Source: Astropecten irregularis
Taxonomy: Eukaryota > Echinodermata > Asteroidea > Paxillosida > Astropectinidae
NCBI GenBank assembly: GCA_963971285.1
Contig: OZ020255.1
Span: 18,062,931 to 18,126,930 of the forward strand
Length of the DNA: 64,000 nucleotides
Reading direction: 5' to 3'
Each line of letters opens with the position of its first letter. The first letter of the stretch is position 1. The notes beneath the pieces were generated by a model that was given only the letters and a program-made list of their open reading frames with translations, was not told where the DNA came from and searched no databases. The translations under genes were made by a program, and so were the position numbers. Below are positions 7,353 through 18,872 of this stretch, in pieces.

Positions 7353-7599
7353 GGCTATTCGTGAGTTGAATAGTTGTGATGTTGAATAACTTGATACAAA
7401 AACTATGCTATAACAAGCAGCAAAGTCTGATCAGTTTAATCGCCAACAGAGAAATGGTCTCATGCTCAAAACGTTTCGGCTTTTATTCACATCGTCCGAT
7501 CCGCATTTACGTCATCGACTCAAAATAACTAACCAATCGGAACGCGAGACAACATTGCGAGTCTTAACTTGTCCTCTTCTGGCCTTTGTTCAGAGCGGA
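7353..7599. other. Upstream region of the WW-PC4 gene
   Basis: No gene. The minus strand has a weak TATA-like TTATAGC near 7410 and a half CRE near 7507. Composition is more balanced than that of the host DNA. Confidence 0.4.
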
Positions 7600-7711
7600 C
7601 ATGTCCCATCTTGTCCATGACGTCACCACAACTTGTCCCATCTTGTCCATGACGTCACCACAACCTCCCCTCTTTTGTCAACTTGTCCCATCTTGTCCGT
7701 GACGTCACCAC
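7600..7711 (-). promoter_or_regulatory. Three tandem CRE/ATF sites upstream of the WW-PC4 gene
   Basis: A 32-bp unit (ACTTGTCCCATCTTGTCC, then ATGACGTCACCACAA) is repeated three times. Each copy carries a perfect palindromic CRE, TGACGTCA, at 7618-7625, 7650-7657 and 7700-7707; spacing is 32 bp, then 50 bp because of an 18-bp insertion. A fourth partial site (TTACGTCATC) lies near 7507. CRE/ATF clusters drive early genes in several DNA viruses, so this is probably the promoter or enhancer of the rightmost gene, about 250 bp away. Confidence 0.65.
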
Positions 7712-7718
7712 AACCACG

Positions 7719-7893
7719 TTTATCTCTTCCATCTCATCTACCCACTCCTCCATCACTACACACCAACCACCTCCTCCCATCCCTCCTCCACCACAGCCAC
7801 CACCACCAACACTCCCTCTCTCCCTCCCTCAACACCACTCACTCCACTCCTCCTCACAATTACCTCATTTCCTCCCTTCCTCCTCCTCAAAAA
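7719..7893. other. G-depleted, pyrimidine-rich strand-asymmetric tract
   Basis: The plus strand has only one G (7796) in 175 nt, mostly CCT, CAC and TCC runs; 7797-7893 has none at all. The opposite strand is a G-rich purine strand. Proline-rich frames in it are composition artefacts. It lies at the outer end of the viral element and may be part of its terminal repeat or a replication-associated end. Confidence 0.7.
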
Positions 7894-7975
7894 GGCCTCT
7901 TTCCTCCTCCTCCTCCTCCAAAAATGGCCTCTTTCCGCCTCCCAAACAGGCTCGAGACCGCCCTCACATACTACT

Positions 7976-8060
7976 TACCCGTTTTCTTTTTAGAATTGGT
8001 GTTATCTTTTCTGAAGGGTATACAAGGAAGGTGACAAGATGGATGCGCCATGAATAAGGT
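7976..8060 (+). repeat. 85-bp dispersed repeat, copy 1
   Basis: Matches 45056-45140 in the same orientation with about six mismatches. Begins TACCCGTTTTCTTTTTAG and contains a small inverted repeat in the other copy (CCCGTT and AACGGG). It abuts the viral region and might mark the element boundary. Confidence 0.7.
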
Positions 8061-9069
8061 CTATTATCACTATAGCTTAATTGAAGCCTTTCAGACAAAT
8101 TTTGAAGATGATTTTGATAAAATAGACAAAACGCTTTGAGCAGCGCTGAAACGCCAGATTCTTTGACTATCTATTGTGATAAGGCTTTACATAATCGAGT
8201 TGTGGTTTTCAAATCATGTTGTATTTTTGGCTATCGGAGGGAGACAGTGGGTGCCCACACTGTGTTAACAGTGTTATAGTTCACATTATTCAACTCCATA
8301 CTCGCCGTGATTGTCGGCAGACCCTGCGGGCTGAAAGCTCTTCCCGTACCGCGGACCCACATCATGGCAGCACGGTAAAACTACAAACATCTTCGGAGTC
8401 CAACACAACCCCGACGTTAATTAATGCCGTGTCCATCACCGACTCGATACTGAAACCCGGAAGACATTCTGGTGAGAGTACACCATGTCGCCTGTCCTCG
8501 GGGCATGAAACAGTCGTCGCTGCTTACTGTAGGCCTATAAAGGGCACTGCGCCATTAGACCTCCACTCGACGCCACAAAAAGCAATTCATTGAAGTTATT
8601 AAAATGCCAGCCAGCACTTCAAGACATAAAACAGCCGTGAACTCAGTATAACATTCACCTCGAGATGGCTCCTAGGCGAAATTATGAATTATTTTTGTCG
8701 CAAGGGGTAAGGCTACGGAGACATTTCGTTGTGGACTCTAGAGACTCTCTCACTTCTTGTTTTTTCAAAGAGAAAGCCTCGGTAGACGCGAGATGAATTT
8801 CCATCAGGACCGAGGCACGCTGTGCAAATACATTTTAGTATTTACGTTTTACCTCAATTATTGTTTGCTCTTTGTGCTATTTTCGAAGTAAAAAAAGAGG
8901 CGTAGCTCCGCCTTTCGATGGGACACTACGACCACGCACCGTTCTCTTGTTCATGGCCTTTATACAAAATGGGAATAGAGTCGAACGCGACCAAGGAAAA
9001 GCCATCAGAAATGAAGTAATGCCAAATAAATGAATAAATATTGAAAGCTTATGACAATTATTAGTTCGA
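8061..9069. other. Host DNA, nothing recognised
   Basis: About 1 kb without a credible gene. A 125-codon frame at 8216-8593 has no recognisable domain. A small hairpin GGCGTAGCTCCGCC lies near 8899. Confidence 0.5.
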
Positions 9070-9235
9070 TATTAGTACAAGGTAATAAACTGTTGCAAAC
9101 TGCCCATCAGCCAAATAATGACCTGAAATTTATCAAATGCTTGGAGTTAGGAGGGCCTGACGCGTTTCGATCCTAGCAGGATCTTTCTCAAAGGCTAAAT
9201 GACGAGAGGACAAGAACATGCAAGTGAATTGATAA
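9070..9235 (-). repeat. Hairpin repeat family I, copy 1
   Basis: On the minus strand this carries the hairpin GATCCTGCTAGGATC followed by GAAACGCGTCAGGC and CCTCCTAACTCCAAG. Other copies are at 11175, 39437, 52364 and 62404. The flank with TTTGCAACAGTTTATTACC is shared with the 11 kb and 52 kb copies. Confidence 0.8.
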
Positions 9236-9835
9236 AACAAACCAAAGCACAAACAAAAAGAGAAACATATTGAAAACCAGACGCTTTCAAAATGTCAAAT
9301 GTTAAACCAGGAATTACAGAAGAGGGCATTTTGTCACTAGACCGAGTTACACTTTAGATTGTTCATTTTAATCAGTTGCTTGACGTTAAGCGGCTTATAA
9401 TGTAATGAACCTTGCTCGGATTTCTCTCTGAGTTACAGAGTGTAGTTGTAGCACACCTCGTCGAGCCTAAGACCCCTGCTTTATCAAGAATGATGAAAAT
9501 ATTCCTTAACCTCATCCATGCTCCGTAAGGACACAAATATTAATTTCATCTGGAGTTGTAAATGGAGCTTTGGCACCGTCGTACGTACCCGCCCCCACGT
9601 CTAATCTGGGCTTATACAGTGGGGTTAAGTATAAAATACCAAACTGAGATGAATATCAGGAGTATATAGGATGAGAGCTATGGCAATGTTATTCGAGGCT
9701 CTTGGGATGTCGTCTTATACAGTATGTGGAATCTTGAGACAATATTCTAAGCAATGTAATGGGGGTAAGATGGCATAATGTAGACGCCGCCTCCAATTGG
9801 CTTGAAATGGGCTAATGACACCTTTCGACTTTCCA

Positions 9836-9873
9836 GTCTCCTGAAGACGCTCTGAGCACATGTCCGAAACGTT
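9836..9873 (+). ncRNA. Degenerate hammerhead-ribozyme-like motif
   Basis: GTCTC, then CTGAAGA (fits CUGANGA), an imperfect hairpin region, then GAAACGTT at 9866-9873. The same order and nearly the same sequence occur at 37439-37482. Stem II is poor here and the outer stem is not kept, so it is likely inactive. Confidence 0.35.
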
Positions 9874-9884
9874 AAGCCACACTC

Positions 9885-10036
9885 GGGGTCGTTTTTATCA
9901 AACTTATCGTAACTTACAATCAATCGTAGGACTTATGGTGCATCGCAGCACTACGTAGAAATCGTATAGGATACGATGGGTTATCCTTCGTAACTCGAGT
10001 TACGATCGATCGTAGGGCTTCGTGAAATCTACCCTC
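9885..10036. repeat. Foldback MITE family A, copy 1
   Basis: About 152 bp with termini GGGGTCG and its complement, and the core ACTCGAGTTACGATCGATCG. Six more copies occur in the window. Confidence 0.85.
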
Positions 10037-11174
10037 GGTCTCAAATGGGTGATGTCTGTCTATTACATGATGTCACCGCAAACATTGACTTTACACTCAT
10101 GCTGTCACTCGTTAGCCATTTTCAGGACAATTTAACAACAGACAGATATCAAATGGGAACTGTACATGTGGTGTCACAATACAAGTAGGCCTAGGCCTCA
10201 CTATGGTGATGCTGACATCTCAAATAAACATCAATCGTATAAAGCTTTACGAAATAGAACAGTCGTAGACTGATAAGTCTACATCAAAAATAAGCATGTA
10301 ATCAACACTTTACTATAACATCTTATCAACACTGTTCTATTACCAGTCTTTGGGGACGTAGAACCAAATGATGGCGGATTTAATGGCGTCACAGGCTGGT
10401 GATCCACAAAGCACGAGTTTGTTTGTGCAATGAACTTGAAACAAACAGCATTTGTATGTTCAGAATCAGACATAAATACGTTAGATCAGTCGCTGTTTAC
10501 TTGCGGAGTAAAGGCCCTCTTCTTGGTAATATCATGGAGGAAGGAAGGACATCCTTCATGGTAATTTGTACTCGTGTCTTGTAAATTAAAACCGCCAGAA
10601 GAAACGGCTTAAATCAAGAGCAATGGTTCGACTCAGCTAAACTGTTCGGCTCTAGTCATTGGGAAACACCCGAGCCGCATTCTGCCCTCCTATGTGCCCA
10701 CAGGACATGAAAGTGTCCGCTCCAAAGTTGTTGAAGCGCCGTGGCTCGACCACTTGTGGGCCACTTGATTCTCGTCCGGCCCCTCCGAATCAAGACTTCA
10801 GTCCTCAAAAATCAATACAAAAAAAGTATCATTTCTTCTTTCCCTCGAGGCCAAGGAAGGTTTGAGTATATCGGGCTTTTGTCTCTGATAGTCTCTCGAC
10901 ACCGTTTTGCTCTTTGCCTTTTATCGCTTAATTGGCATTTTTGTCCTATCATCTTAGATTCATCCTGTACTTTATGTGTGTGCGTTTAAATTTCAAGCTT
11001 TATTAAGTTTTAAGGTGGCATTTCTCCATGGCAACCTTTCTGATGCCAATAATTGAAGAATGTATTACGTTTCCTTTCCTTAAAAAGTCGCTGTATGTAA
11101 AGTGTGAGCATTTTGAAGATTTTTTTTTTTTTTTGCATTTTGGAAGATTCGTTTTTGGAAAAATAATTTTTTAG
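10037..11174. other. Host DNA, nothing recognised
   Basis: No credible gene. It holds a TAGGCCTA octamer near 10188 and a T16-class run near 11121. Confidence 0.45.
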
Positions 11175-11300
11175 CCTTCGATAAAGATCCTGCTAGGATC
11201 GAAATGCGTCAGGCCCTCCTAACTCCAAGTATTTGATAAATTTCGCGTCATTATTTGGGCTGATTAGCAGTTTCCAGCAATTTATTATTTGTATTGCTTG
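11175..11300 (+). repeat. Hairpin repeat family I, copy 2
   Basis: Plus-strand copy: GATCCTGCTAGGATCGAAA, then GCGTCAGGCCCTCCTAACTC. It is the unoccupied counterpart of the insertion site seen at 52441-52803. Confidence 0.8.
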
Positions 11301-14300
11301 ATTGTGAGGAAGACTCTTGACTTTAATGAACGAGGTGTATAGTGTGTGTGTATTTTCTTCTTCAATATCAGGATGTCTGTAGACATGTTTTATTAGATAG
11401 CTTATGGTTGAAGGCCATGGGTATTGTGTTGGGCTGTGTGAAAGGTTTTTCCACAGTACCCGTCAGACTTTGCCCTACGGTGTTCAGTATTCACGTCCCG
11501 TGTGTGTCGGTACCCTGAACTTCAGTGTATAGAATCGCTTGCCCTTTTTCCTTTTTTCATTTCGTGCCGAAACTGCAAGTCCCGTGCGAGATGGAGTGAT
11601 TCTTGTAATTATAACCTCCACGCCGAAACCTCCCAAAGGTGTCCCAAGACTAGCTCTTCTGCCGTCTCTGTCTACCTTTTCCCTCTCTCATTAAGCGTCC
11701 CTCTTCCACCCGGAAACGTCCGTGAAAAGCCCTGTCATCAGACCCCGCAGGTGTCAAGTCGGCCATGGGGCAACGGCGACAACGGCGGGCTTTTCTGATC
11801 GAACACCGCCGACTTGAGCGGAACATTTTTCTATTGATAGCAGCGGTGGGGACTCCGATCAAGCTGGTCCCGCCGACAAAAACTCGATGAATCGCCCGTG
11901 CGAGCGTGATGAGTAAACCGTCTCGGCCATGCAGCTGGAACGTGATATTTTTAGCGATGCATGCTCCCCCACACAAAAACTTCCTTTGCTCTTGAAGTCG
12001 GTTGTGAGTTTAGGTTGATTGCCAGAGCCTTTCAATGCCTAGGTTTTAGATTATCATGCCGTTAGTCATAGCCCCACCTACACATACACCTACTTAAAAG
12101 GGAAAGTTCTGGTGTAAACCAATCGCGGATTTCCGTATTCAATTCCATATTACGTATTTCCAAGTTAAATGTAGCTTTAAACATAAAACACTGGAATCTT
12201 TGCAGTCATGCAGGGAATTCTGTAAGAGAGAGCAGCATTATGGTCCTTGGGAGTGGAAATACCAGGTTTCCAGAGTTCGTAGAGCGCGCCAGGCCAGGTG
12301 GAAACCACGTGCAATAAAGTCACCTACAGGTTTGGCTGTGTAGACCCAACTGCTTTAAACGCTCCATACTTACAAATTCTGATTTTCATCTTTGCTAGTT
12401 GTCCTCGAACCTGCTGAACGCACAGCGTCAAGTTAGGTGTAGGTGCCTACTGCTTGGTTCCAGCATAGAACTAGAGTCAGCTAGACCTGTCCAGCCATCA
12501 ATGATGGAGTATTGATAACTAGTTCAACCATCCCCTATAGCTTGGTTCTCTAGAAAGTGAACTTTATAGTCTGAGGTAGGTTACCTACCTCCACGGCGCA
12601 ACCATCATTGATCGCGTATTGATAACCATTGCATCCATTGGTTCCAGACAGTCAACCAGACTAGTCCAGCCATCGACAACTGGACTCAGTTCGGGTCTAA
12701 TGAGCCAAGCTATGGTTACCGATAGTTCTTGATCGTTGCCGCTCGATATCTGTTGGCAGATCTTAAAGTTATCTTAACATACTTGCATACAACCGATACG
12801 AGGATCGTAGTAATTATTCAAATACCAAGCGCTTATATATGGCGCACCAGGCATGAGAAAGATAAGAGGCCAGCAATTAATGATACAATCTCAACTTGCT
12901 TTTAATGCCGTAAACGACATCGTTTAACAGCATGTTTTAATCACAATTGTTGCAAACAAGCCCGGTGAGGCCATAGCTAGCTCGGCGTTGCATGACTATC
13001 ACATTCACGACCGTGATGGCCAGCACCATCTGCAAGGCGCCCCGGGTAGTTTTCGAGCATCCCTGAAGAGCGAAGCAGACACCGATTCAGAAGCCGTCCA
13101 CGTCGCCATGCATACGGCTTCCTGTCGCGTGTACACGCGCCGAACAAATTACATGATCACCACGGAGCGAGCTGTCCTGTGCGTGTAGACATACAACCGG
13201 TGGAGGTAGAAGAGAAAAAAAAGTATAGGCCTAACCAATGCATTTAAATGGTTCCTACTCAGGCCGATGCTCTACTCAAGTCAAGCTGTTTAATACCCCT
13301 GGGCTGATGGACAAGCACCGTTTGGGTGCTTTTATTGAGACGTGGCGAGAGAAAAAAAAACGGTCCACCGTCGATCGACACTTGATGGTTTGCAAGATGA
13401 GACCAGCACACAAAGTCGTTTTGTGGCGTGGGGTCAGGGGACCACCGCAGGGTTATTGGATGCTCTTGTGTGCGTTTAACGTATTGCCATCGACGCCTGT
13501 CAGAAGGGATATTTATATCGCTCAGCCTGTCGTGGGAGGTTCGATCGTGTTACAGAATGTTAATAACTTTTTCAAACATACGCCTTCTTACAAATAAATC
13601 TAAAGTTTGTGAAAGAAAGAGTCTGTTTTAAACTTGTTCATTGGCTAGCATTAATTTACTTTCGTCTGTATTTGTAAGGAGAAATTGATATCAATAAGAA
13701 TAAAGGTATGGAAATAATTCTGGTGTTATTTGGAGTGTCGCAGGCTTTGTTTATAGGTATACTCAGAGAGAAACATCAGTATTGTACCATAATCAGTTTT
13801 ATCTTTTGCCACATTGTTTAGCTTAATACATAATGGCCAAACTCAGGAAACATAACACTAATGAGCCAATAATATTAAACATGTTATTCTGATTACAGAT
13901 ATTGACCAATTGAGATTGAAATCACAACCCTTGATGTCAAGAAACGAGACAAGTGTCAGCTTATAAGAAAAAGGTCTCTAACATCTCGTCATAAGATCAT
14001 GGAACACCTCCAATGCATAGCTAGTTAGCCGCATGCACCAGCAGTCGCAATTTGGGCAAGAAGATGACCAATCTTTCTCTCCCCTAATCAATTTTGTCCC
14101 AAATGTTTGTCAACCAAAGATCTAATATAACCAAGGATCACACAGATGGTGAGCTGTCCTGACCACAGAACAGTTTTCAAAAGGGTAGATGTACTTTGCC
14201 ATTCGACAGCTGGCTCGGTCCTTCGGCACTGGTTCTGCAAGCTGTGGTTGATGTTCTGAGAGACTCTAGGTTTTTGCACCCCGGGGCACGTTCAGTCTAA

Positions 14301-14451
14301 TTAAACTTGTCATGGAAAGACGGTCGGGAAAGGACGGTCGTGGTCTGGCCAACAGCTTCTAGGAGTGGAAATACATGATTATGTACATCATAAGCCTATA
14401 CATGACAACAAGATGGTATTCTGTGAACTGGTGAGGTGCGAAGGCGACTTA
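11301..14451. other. Host DNA, nothing recognised beyond short repeats
   Basis: Three kilobases without a recognisable gene. A 40-bp imperfect direct repeat (CCATCAATGATGGAGTATTG and related) occurs near 12490 and 12600, and a palindrome GAGGTAGGTTACCTACCTC lies near 12574. A 119-codon frame at 13238-13597 shows no domain. Confidence 0.45.
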
Positions 14452-14565
14452 GGGCCTGTTTGTTTAAGGCAAAGGATCTCAGGGATCCACGTCCTATGCA
14501 GGGTATGCTAAAATGGGATCCGGACCCGCAGAATCCGTGATCCTTTGCATTAAACAAACGGGCCC
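14452..14565. repeat. Foldback MITE family F, copy 1
   Basis: 114 bp with 27-bp near-perfect inverted ends: GGGCCTGTTTGTTTAAGGC at the left and its complement ending ACAAACGGGCCC at the right. A second copy is at 23999. Confidence 0.85.
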
Positions 14566-15243
14566 CTATAGTACAGCATGACGGATTTCCTAGCTGCAAT
14601 CGCCCAAACAAGTCTGAACTTCAAGCAATCTTCTGATCAGAATAGAAATAACACGAGATGGATTTTGCTATGCACATCAGGCCTGCCAGCCTGCCACGAT
14701 GGCCAGCTGTAGAGAACCTCAGCATTGCCTCCATGGGTTTACCAACGGTCGTTGAGAGTGACATCAGCTCAACATACAGCCGATATACAGTCTGCAGGAA
14801 TGTGCCTATATTATACCGCATGTGAAATGCGCTCATGAGCTGGCTAAACAAACCAAGAATGACAGGCAGTAACTCCATTTGCCACACATAATCCAGATCG
14901 AATTAAATTTCGTCTGATACGCTCCATGAACGTGTGCCAGACAATAATGTACGTCCAGACATAATGCTGCCACATAGACTCGATATCAAGGCCCCCAGGC
15001 GCTGAAATATCTTCCCAACAAACGTATTATAGTTTAAATCAACATAGATGCATGATTGTTCATGAAGTATATAAACCTCGTCCTTGTTTTTTCTTCGAAG
15101 GTTTTAATCGATTGTGGCGGTTGCCATGTCAGGCATTTGGAGCAATTGAAAACAAAAATCGACGTCCATTTTGTATGCTGGTGAAAATCACGAAAGGACG
15201 CCCTCATACGGCTCATCGATTGCACTGCCCTCGAGGCAACTTT

Positions 15244-15472
15244 GGGCGTTTACGAAACGGGAGGCTCAGACTCAGGCTCCCTTTCATGAATCCATTCTAA
15301 AATAACGGGTATCAAAATAGAAGCTTTTGGCTGCGGTTCGGAAGTAGATTCTCTGGTTTAAAAAGGAAAACAGAGCTTCGGCTTCTATGAAAAACCACAA
15401 CCTATTTTCAGCATATGGATGTCAGAGCTGGAGTCCGAGCCCGAGCCCAAGCCTCTGTTTCGTAAACGCCCC
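15244..15472. repeat. Foldback MITE family H, copy 1
   Basis: 229 bp. Ends GGGCGTTTACGAAACGG and CCGAGCCCAAGCCTC with GTTTCGTAAACGCCC are inverted. The arms contain short GGCTC/GAGCC repeats. The interior (AACGGGTATCAAAATAGAAG) matches the copy at 49114. Confidence 0.8.
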
Positions 15473-17685
15473 AAGCTGTTAGGGCCTCGCCAGTACAGCG
15501 ATGTGAAGAGATGTAAATGGTGTTTGAATCCGTTCGCTGTGGCTTTCGTACGAGGCAAGTACGCCCCTTTAACGAACGACGTCAGTGCAAGGTATATACG
15601 CTATTTGGCTCTGTCTCCCTCTGATTGGTCGATCAAACAGTCCTGGTCACCGAACACACCGTGCTGATTTCTCACTATCTCTCTTTCTCTCAGTCTCCGT
15701 TCCCAACCGCCATTTGATGATCAAGATTGTATTATTATGGATATTGATCAGAGCATGCAGGTATACTGCGTGTTCTTTGTCATATATCACGTAGACTGCT
15801 GAGGAGAGTGGAGGTGTATGTAGAGACACTGGCTTGGTATAGCTATAAAGACCCCTCGCCGTGACGGCACTCGTCACTCGTGGAATTCACCACGGCCTTG
15901 TTCGTTTGGAGCACAACCTTAGCTGCAGAGACTAAGTGATTCTGGCTGCATGCATACACAGCGTGTGGGCATATCGTATGAGCCACTTATGATTTATTGT
16001 ATGTTATGACATTTTCATCACCTGATGTCGGACTGATGTGCATGTGTTCCTTATGTATTGCCTACTCGAGTCCTTGATGTAGGGTCTACCCATGATGAAC
16101 TGACCTACTTTTAATACCGATGTCCCGTGAGTTTTCAACCCGTCTGATAATTACGCTATGATCCAGCCTATCGTGTTATGCACGATATATTATTATATGC
16201 AGGCCCACACGACAACTTATTAAAATACCGAGGCTGAGAATTATTAGTATGAAGCACATGAAAAGCTACAAGGCACGAGTTCAAAGGACTTAAAGCGAGT
16301 TTGCAGTCCGTCGTGTGCCCGGCAGGCATGCTAGGCATATGCCGAGTGCGCAGATTATTAACGTACGGCAAGCGTAATCCCACGCAAATTGCTGCAAGTT
16401 TGTGGCAGTGTTGCTGAGTGGAGTGTGTGTGTATGTGGCGATAGCTATATCACCGATCCAGCAGAGGAGACAGCGCTGAACTCTCGTCCAGATTATCACT
16501 GACACATGTGTTTTTACCGGACTGTGTGGTTGATTCCCCTTGTCGTGAGCCAAACCGAAGCCTGGGCAACAGAAAGAGACGCGTGGCCGGCGTGGCTGGG
16601 GTCCTCCGTCTGCCAATTATACACCCCTCCGCCGTGGATAAGCCAACCGTAAACAAGCCAATTTTCCCGCTCATTTTCCTTACCGGCCCGCTGCCGACAC
16701 AACTCCCTTGGACAACTCGTTTGCCAACCCAGGCGGTGAGCTAGTATAGTATATACCACAGGAAGAATAAACCTCATCCTCTGAATAGATTGAGAAGAAG
16801 CAACCCTACCATGGCCGACACCGTGATACTTGATGTCAGAGGAGAGACAGCCCTGCATGATAAAACACACGGGGACGAAATGTTGTTTTGATGCTGGAGT
16901 CGCTCGCTCACGTCTGCATCTTTCTGCTCTTCGGATTGCAAACAAGAAAAAAAAAATTCTCAAGGTGAGCCACGACAGCATAAGAGCACCTCTCTGTCAT
17001 CTGTAATAACTCTCACCTTGACCGTGGTAATTCCTTCGCCTCGTCTGAACTCGAAGAAGGCCGAGTGCTTCTCCAACGCCCTTCTCGTCTCCGTTGGTGA
17101 AAACTGCGCCGTTAATTTCCCCAGCTGGAGATAACGTGTTGATTCATAGCCGCACACAATCAGCCTGTAAAAACCTCAACAGTTAGACCGAGTGTATGAG
17201 CTATACATGGACGCATTTAGCGAGTGTGCTAAGTAAACGCTGTTAATGAGAGGGCCTTTGCACTATACCATCACAACGAATTGAGGAGGTCGATTGGAGT
17301 GCCGAATTTAGGTAAACCTCAACTTAATGGGTTTTATCATCGCTGAGAGTGCATGAGCAAAACACATCTTGGTTTATATTAACCCGTGAACATTTGTCTC
17401 GCACTGAAAAACAGCCGCATCCGTGACATGTGAAGAGATTGATGTTCCTTGATGTACATGATCGGATTGAAAACATTGTCGTTAGCGTTCCTCCGAGGAG
17501 ACCTGCGTTTAATTGACATTAAACTTCACAAGAGGTGATATCGACAGAATTCAAGGAAACGGATTATTACAGAGCCTGGCTTGTTTTCGTCATCTTCTTG
17601 GTGTTCGATTTTTGATTGACAGTTCGGCAGTCAAGATTTCTCTTTTTCTGTGGAAAGTCATCATCTTCCACCAGAATCTTGATCA
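15473..17685. other. Host DNA, nothing recognised
   Basis: Two kilobases with several overlapping chance frames on both strands (for example 16514-16981) but no domain, splice pattern or repeat family that I can name. Confidence 0.45.
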
Positions 17686-18072
17686 ATGATGGATGAGTTC
17701 CTACGGAGACTGACACGGGTCCACCGGCGGGACATCCCAGCGGAACCCGAACCACCCATCAGCAGCCGGTCACCGTCGTCCTCTAGCCGTCTACTGGACT
17801 ACCTCATATCCTCCACTACCTCCCCGGACTATCCCGGTAACTTCAGCCTGCCCAATGACACCGCGGAGTCCACTACGAGTTACCCCGGGAGCAGCAGCAG
17901 CAGCGGGGTGGAGGACGGCCACGTCCAGAGTAATGAAGCCTTTCCCCTGTCGTCTTTCGCCGTGATTAAAGCGGTGGTCCTGGCCATCGTACTCGGAATC
18001 TTGCTTCTCACGAGCTGCAGAGTGGTAGGAAAAATCATTTGCAAGAATTCTTCTAAAGACCAACCACAGTAA
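17686..18072 (+). CDS. Possible GPCR first exon or small single-pass membrane protein
   Basis: 128 codons from ATG 17686. Residues 1-88 are hydrophilic, rich in Ser, Pro and Thr, with N-glycosylation motifs at Asn52 (NFS) and Asn57 (NDT). Residues 91-115 form one hydrophobic helix, FAVIKAVVLAIVLGILLL, ending VVGK. That is the layout of the extracellular tail and first helix of rhodopsin-family amine receptors, whose helix 1 carries a VxGN motif; here the Asn would be Lys. A splice donor-like A/GTAAGA overlaps the stop (18070-18076) and AATAAA follows directly, so it could be a first exon, a retained fragment, or a tiny complete gene. No following exon with helix 2 was found. Could also be chance. 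Confidence 0.35.
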   Translation: MMDEFLRRLTRVHRRDIPAEPEPPISSRSPSSSSRLLDYLISSTTSPDYPGNFSLPNDTAESTTSYPGSSSSSGVEDGHVQSNEAFPLSSFAVIKAVVLAIVLGILLLTSCRVVGKIICKNSSKDQPQ

Positions 18073-18732
18073 GAAAAATAAAACACGAGCTTTCAGAAAA
18101 AATCAAGAACTGTATATAATATTTTTACGCAGCTCCCAAACTGAATGTAGGCACATTATCACACGTGACATTGTAAATTATCAAAACAATATCTGTTTGT
18201 GTATATATTTATTATGCAAAGATACGGATGGTTGAATATTAAAATAGACAGCAGTGACGCAAATGTTTCTGAGGAATTAAGATTAATTCCATCTGGAATA
18301 AAAATTAATTCATCACTCAATTTTAATGACTATAAAATTATCTCTTCTGACAAAAATGGTAGCCTGCGTCATTGTGTTTATATCCGGCCACAAATCAATT
18401 CACAAGTGAAGATAATGGAACATTGCAATAACGCACCTATCACAATGTGGGTAGTGGCCACGAAAACGATGACTGATACATGGACCGAGCCACAAAATGA
18501 ATTAATAATTTGAGTTTCATTGCAACTCTATGACACATTTGCGTCCCTGTAGTTGATATCAAACACTGTAAAATCACTGTCGAATTTTCCATCAAAGTGC
18601 CAATCGAGATTTCAAACAAATGAGTTGTTTATGTAATTATTTTACTTCAAATGCAGTGTGTTTTCACTCATTTGCCAGTTTTAATTTGCTTGAAAATCGG
18701 TTGATGTTATCGAGTGTTGAGTTGGTAAAACC

Positions 18733-18872
18733 GGGGTCGATTTCACGAAGCCCTACGATCGATCGTAACTCGAGTTACGAAGGATAACCCATCGTATCCT
18801 ATGTAGGGCTGCAATGCATCATAGGTCCTAGGATTGATTGTAAGTTACGAAGAGTTTGGTGAAATCGTCCCC
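18733..18872. repeat. Foldback MITE family A, copy 2
   Basis: 140 bp. GGGGTCGATTTCACGAAGC at the left, GTTTGGTGAAATCGTCCCC at the right; the core is ACGATCGATCGTAACTCGAG. Confidence 0.9.

Larger units (their letters stand above)
1..7970 (-). mobile_element. Polinton/Maverick (adintovirus-like) element, left part missing
   Basis: Ten consecutive minus-strand genes include the diagnostic Polinton set: chromodomain DDE integrase, A32-type packaging ATPase, adenovirus-like cysteine protease, major capsid protein and minor capsid protein. All recognised genes but one are uninterrupted, so the copy is young or still under selection. The polymerase B gene and the other end lie outside the window. 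The right boundary is an estimate: the coding block ends at 7352 and is followed by CRE repeats and a G-depleted tract; an 85-bp repeat with another copy at 45 kb starts at 7976 and may already be host DNA. I could not see a terminal inverted repeat or target duplication. Confidence 0.92.

Noticed and set aside
7633..8057. Proline/serine-rich plus-strand frames
   Set aside because: They are translations of the CRE repeats and the G-depleted tract, with no ordered domain, and lie opposite to all viral genes.
12570..12592. let-7-like TGAGGTAGG word in a palindrome
   Set aside because: Only the first nine bases match let-7; the rest of the mature sequence and a proper precursor hairpin are missing.
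13238..13597. 119-codon frame
   Set aside because: No recognisable domain or supporting signals; length is within chance for this much sequence.
16514..16981. 155-codon minus-strand frame
   Set aside because: Overlaps several other frames of similar length on both strands; no domain, no conserved motif.
18199..18513. 104-codon frame after the GPCR-like frame
   Set aside because: AT-rich, no recognised domain, no splice context linking it to the upstream frame.
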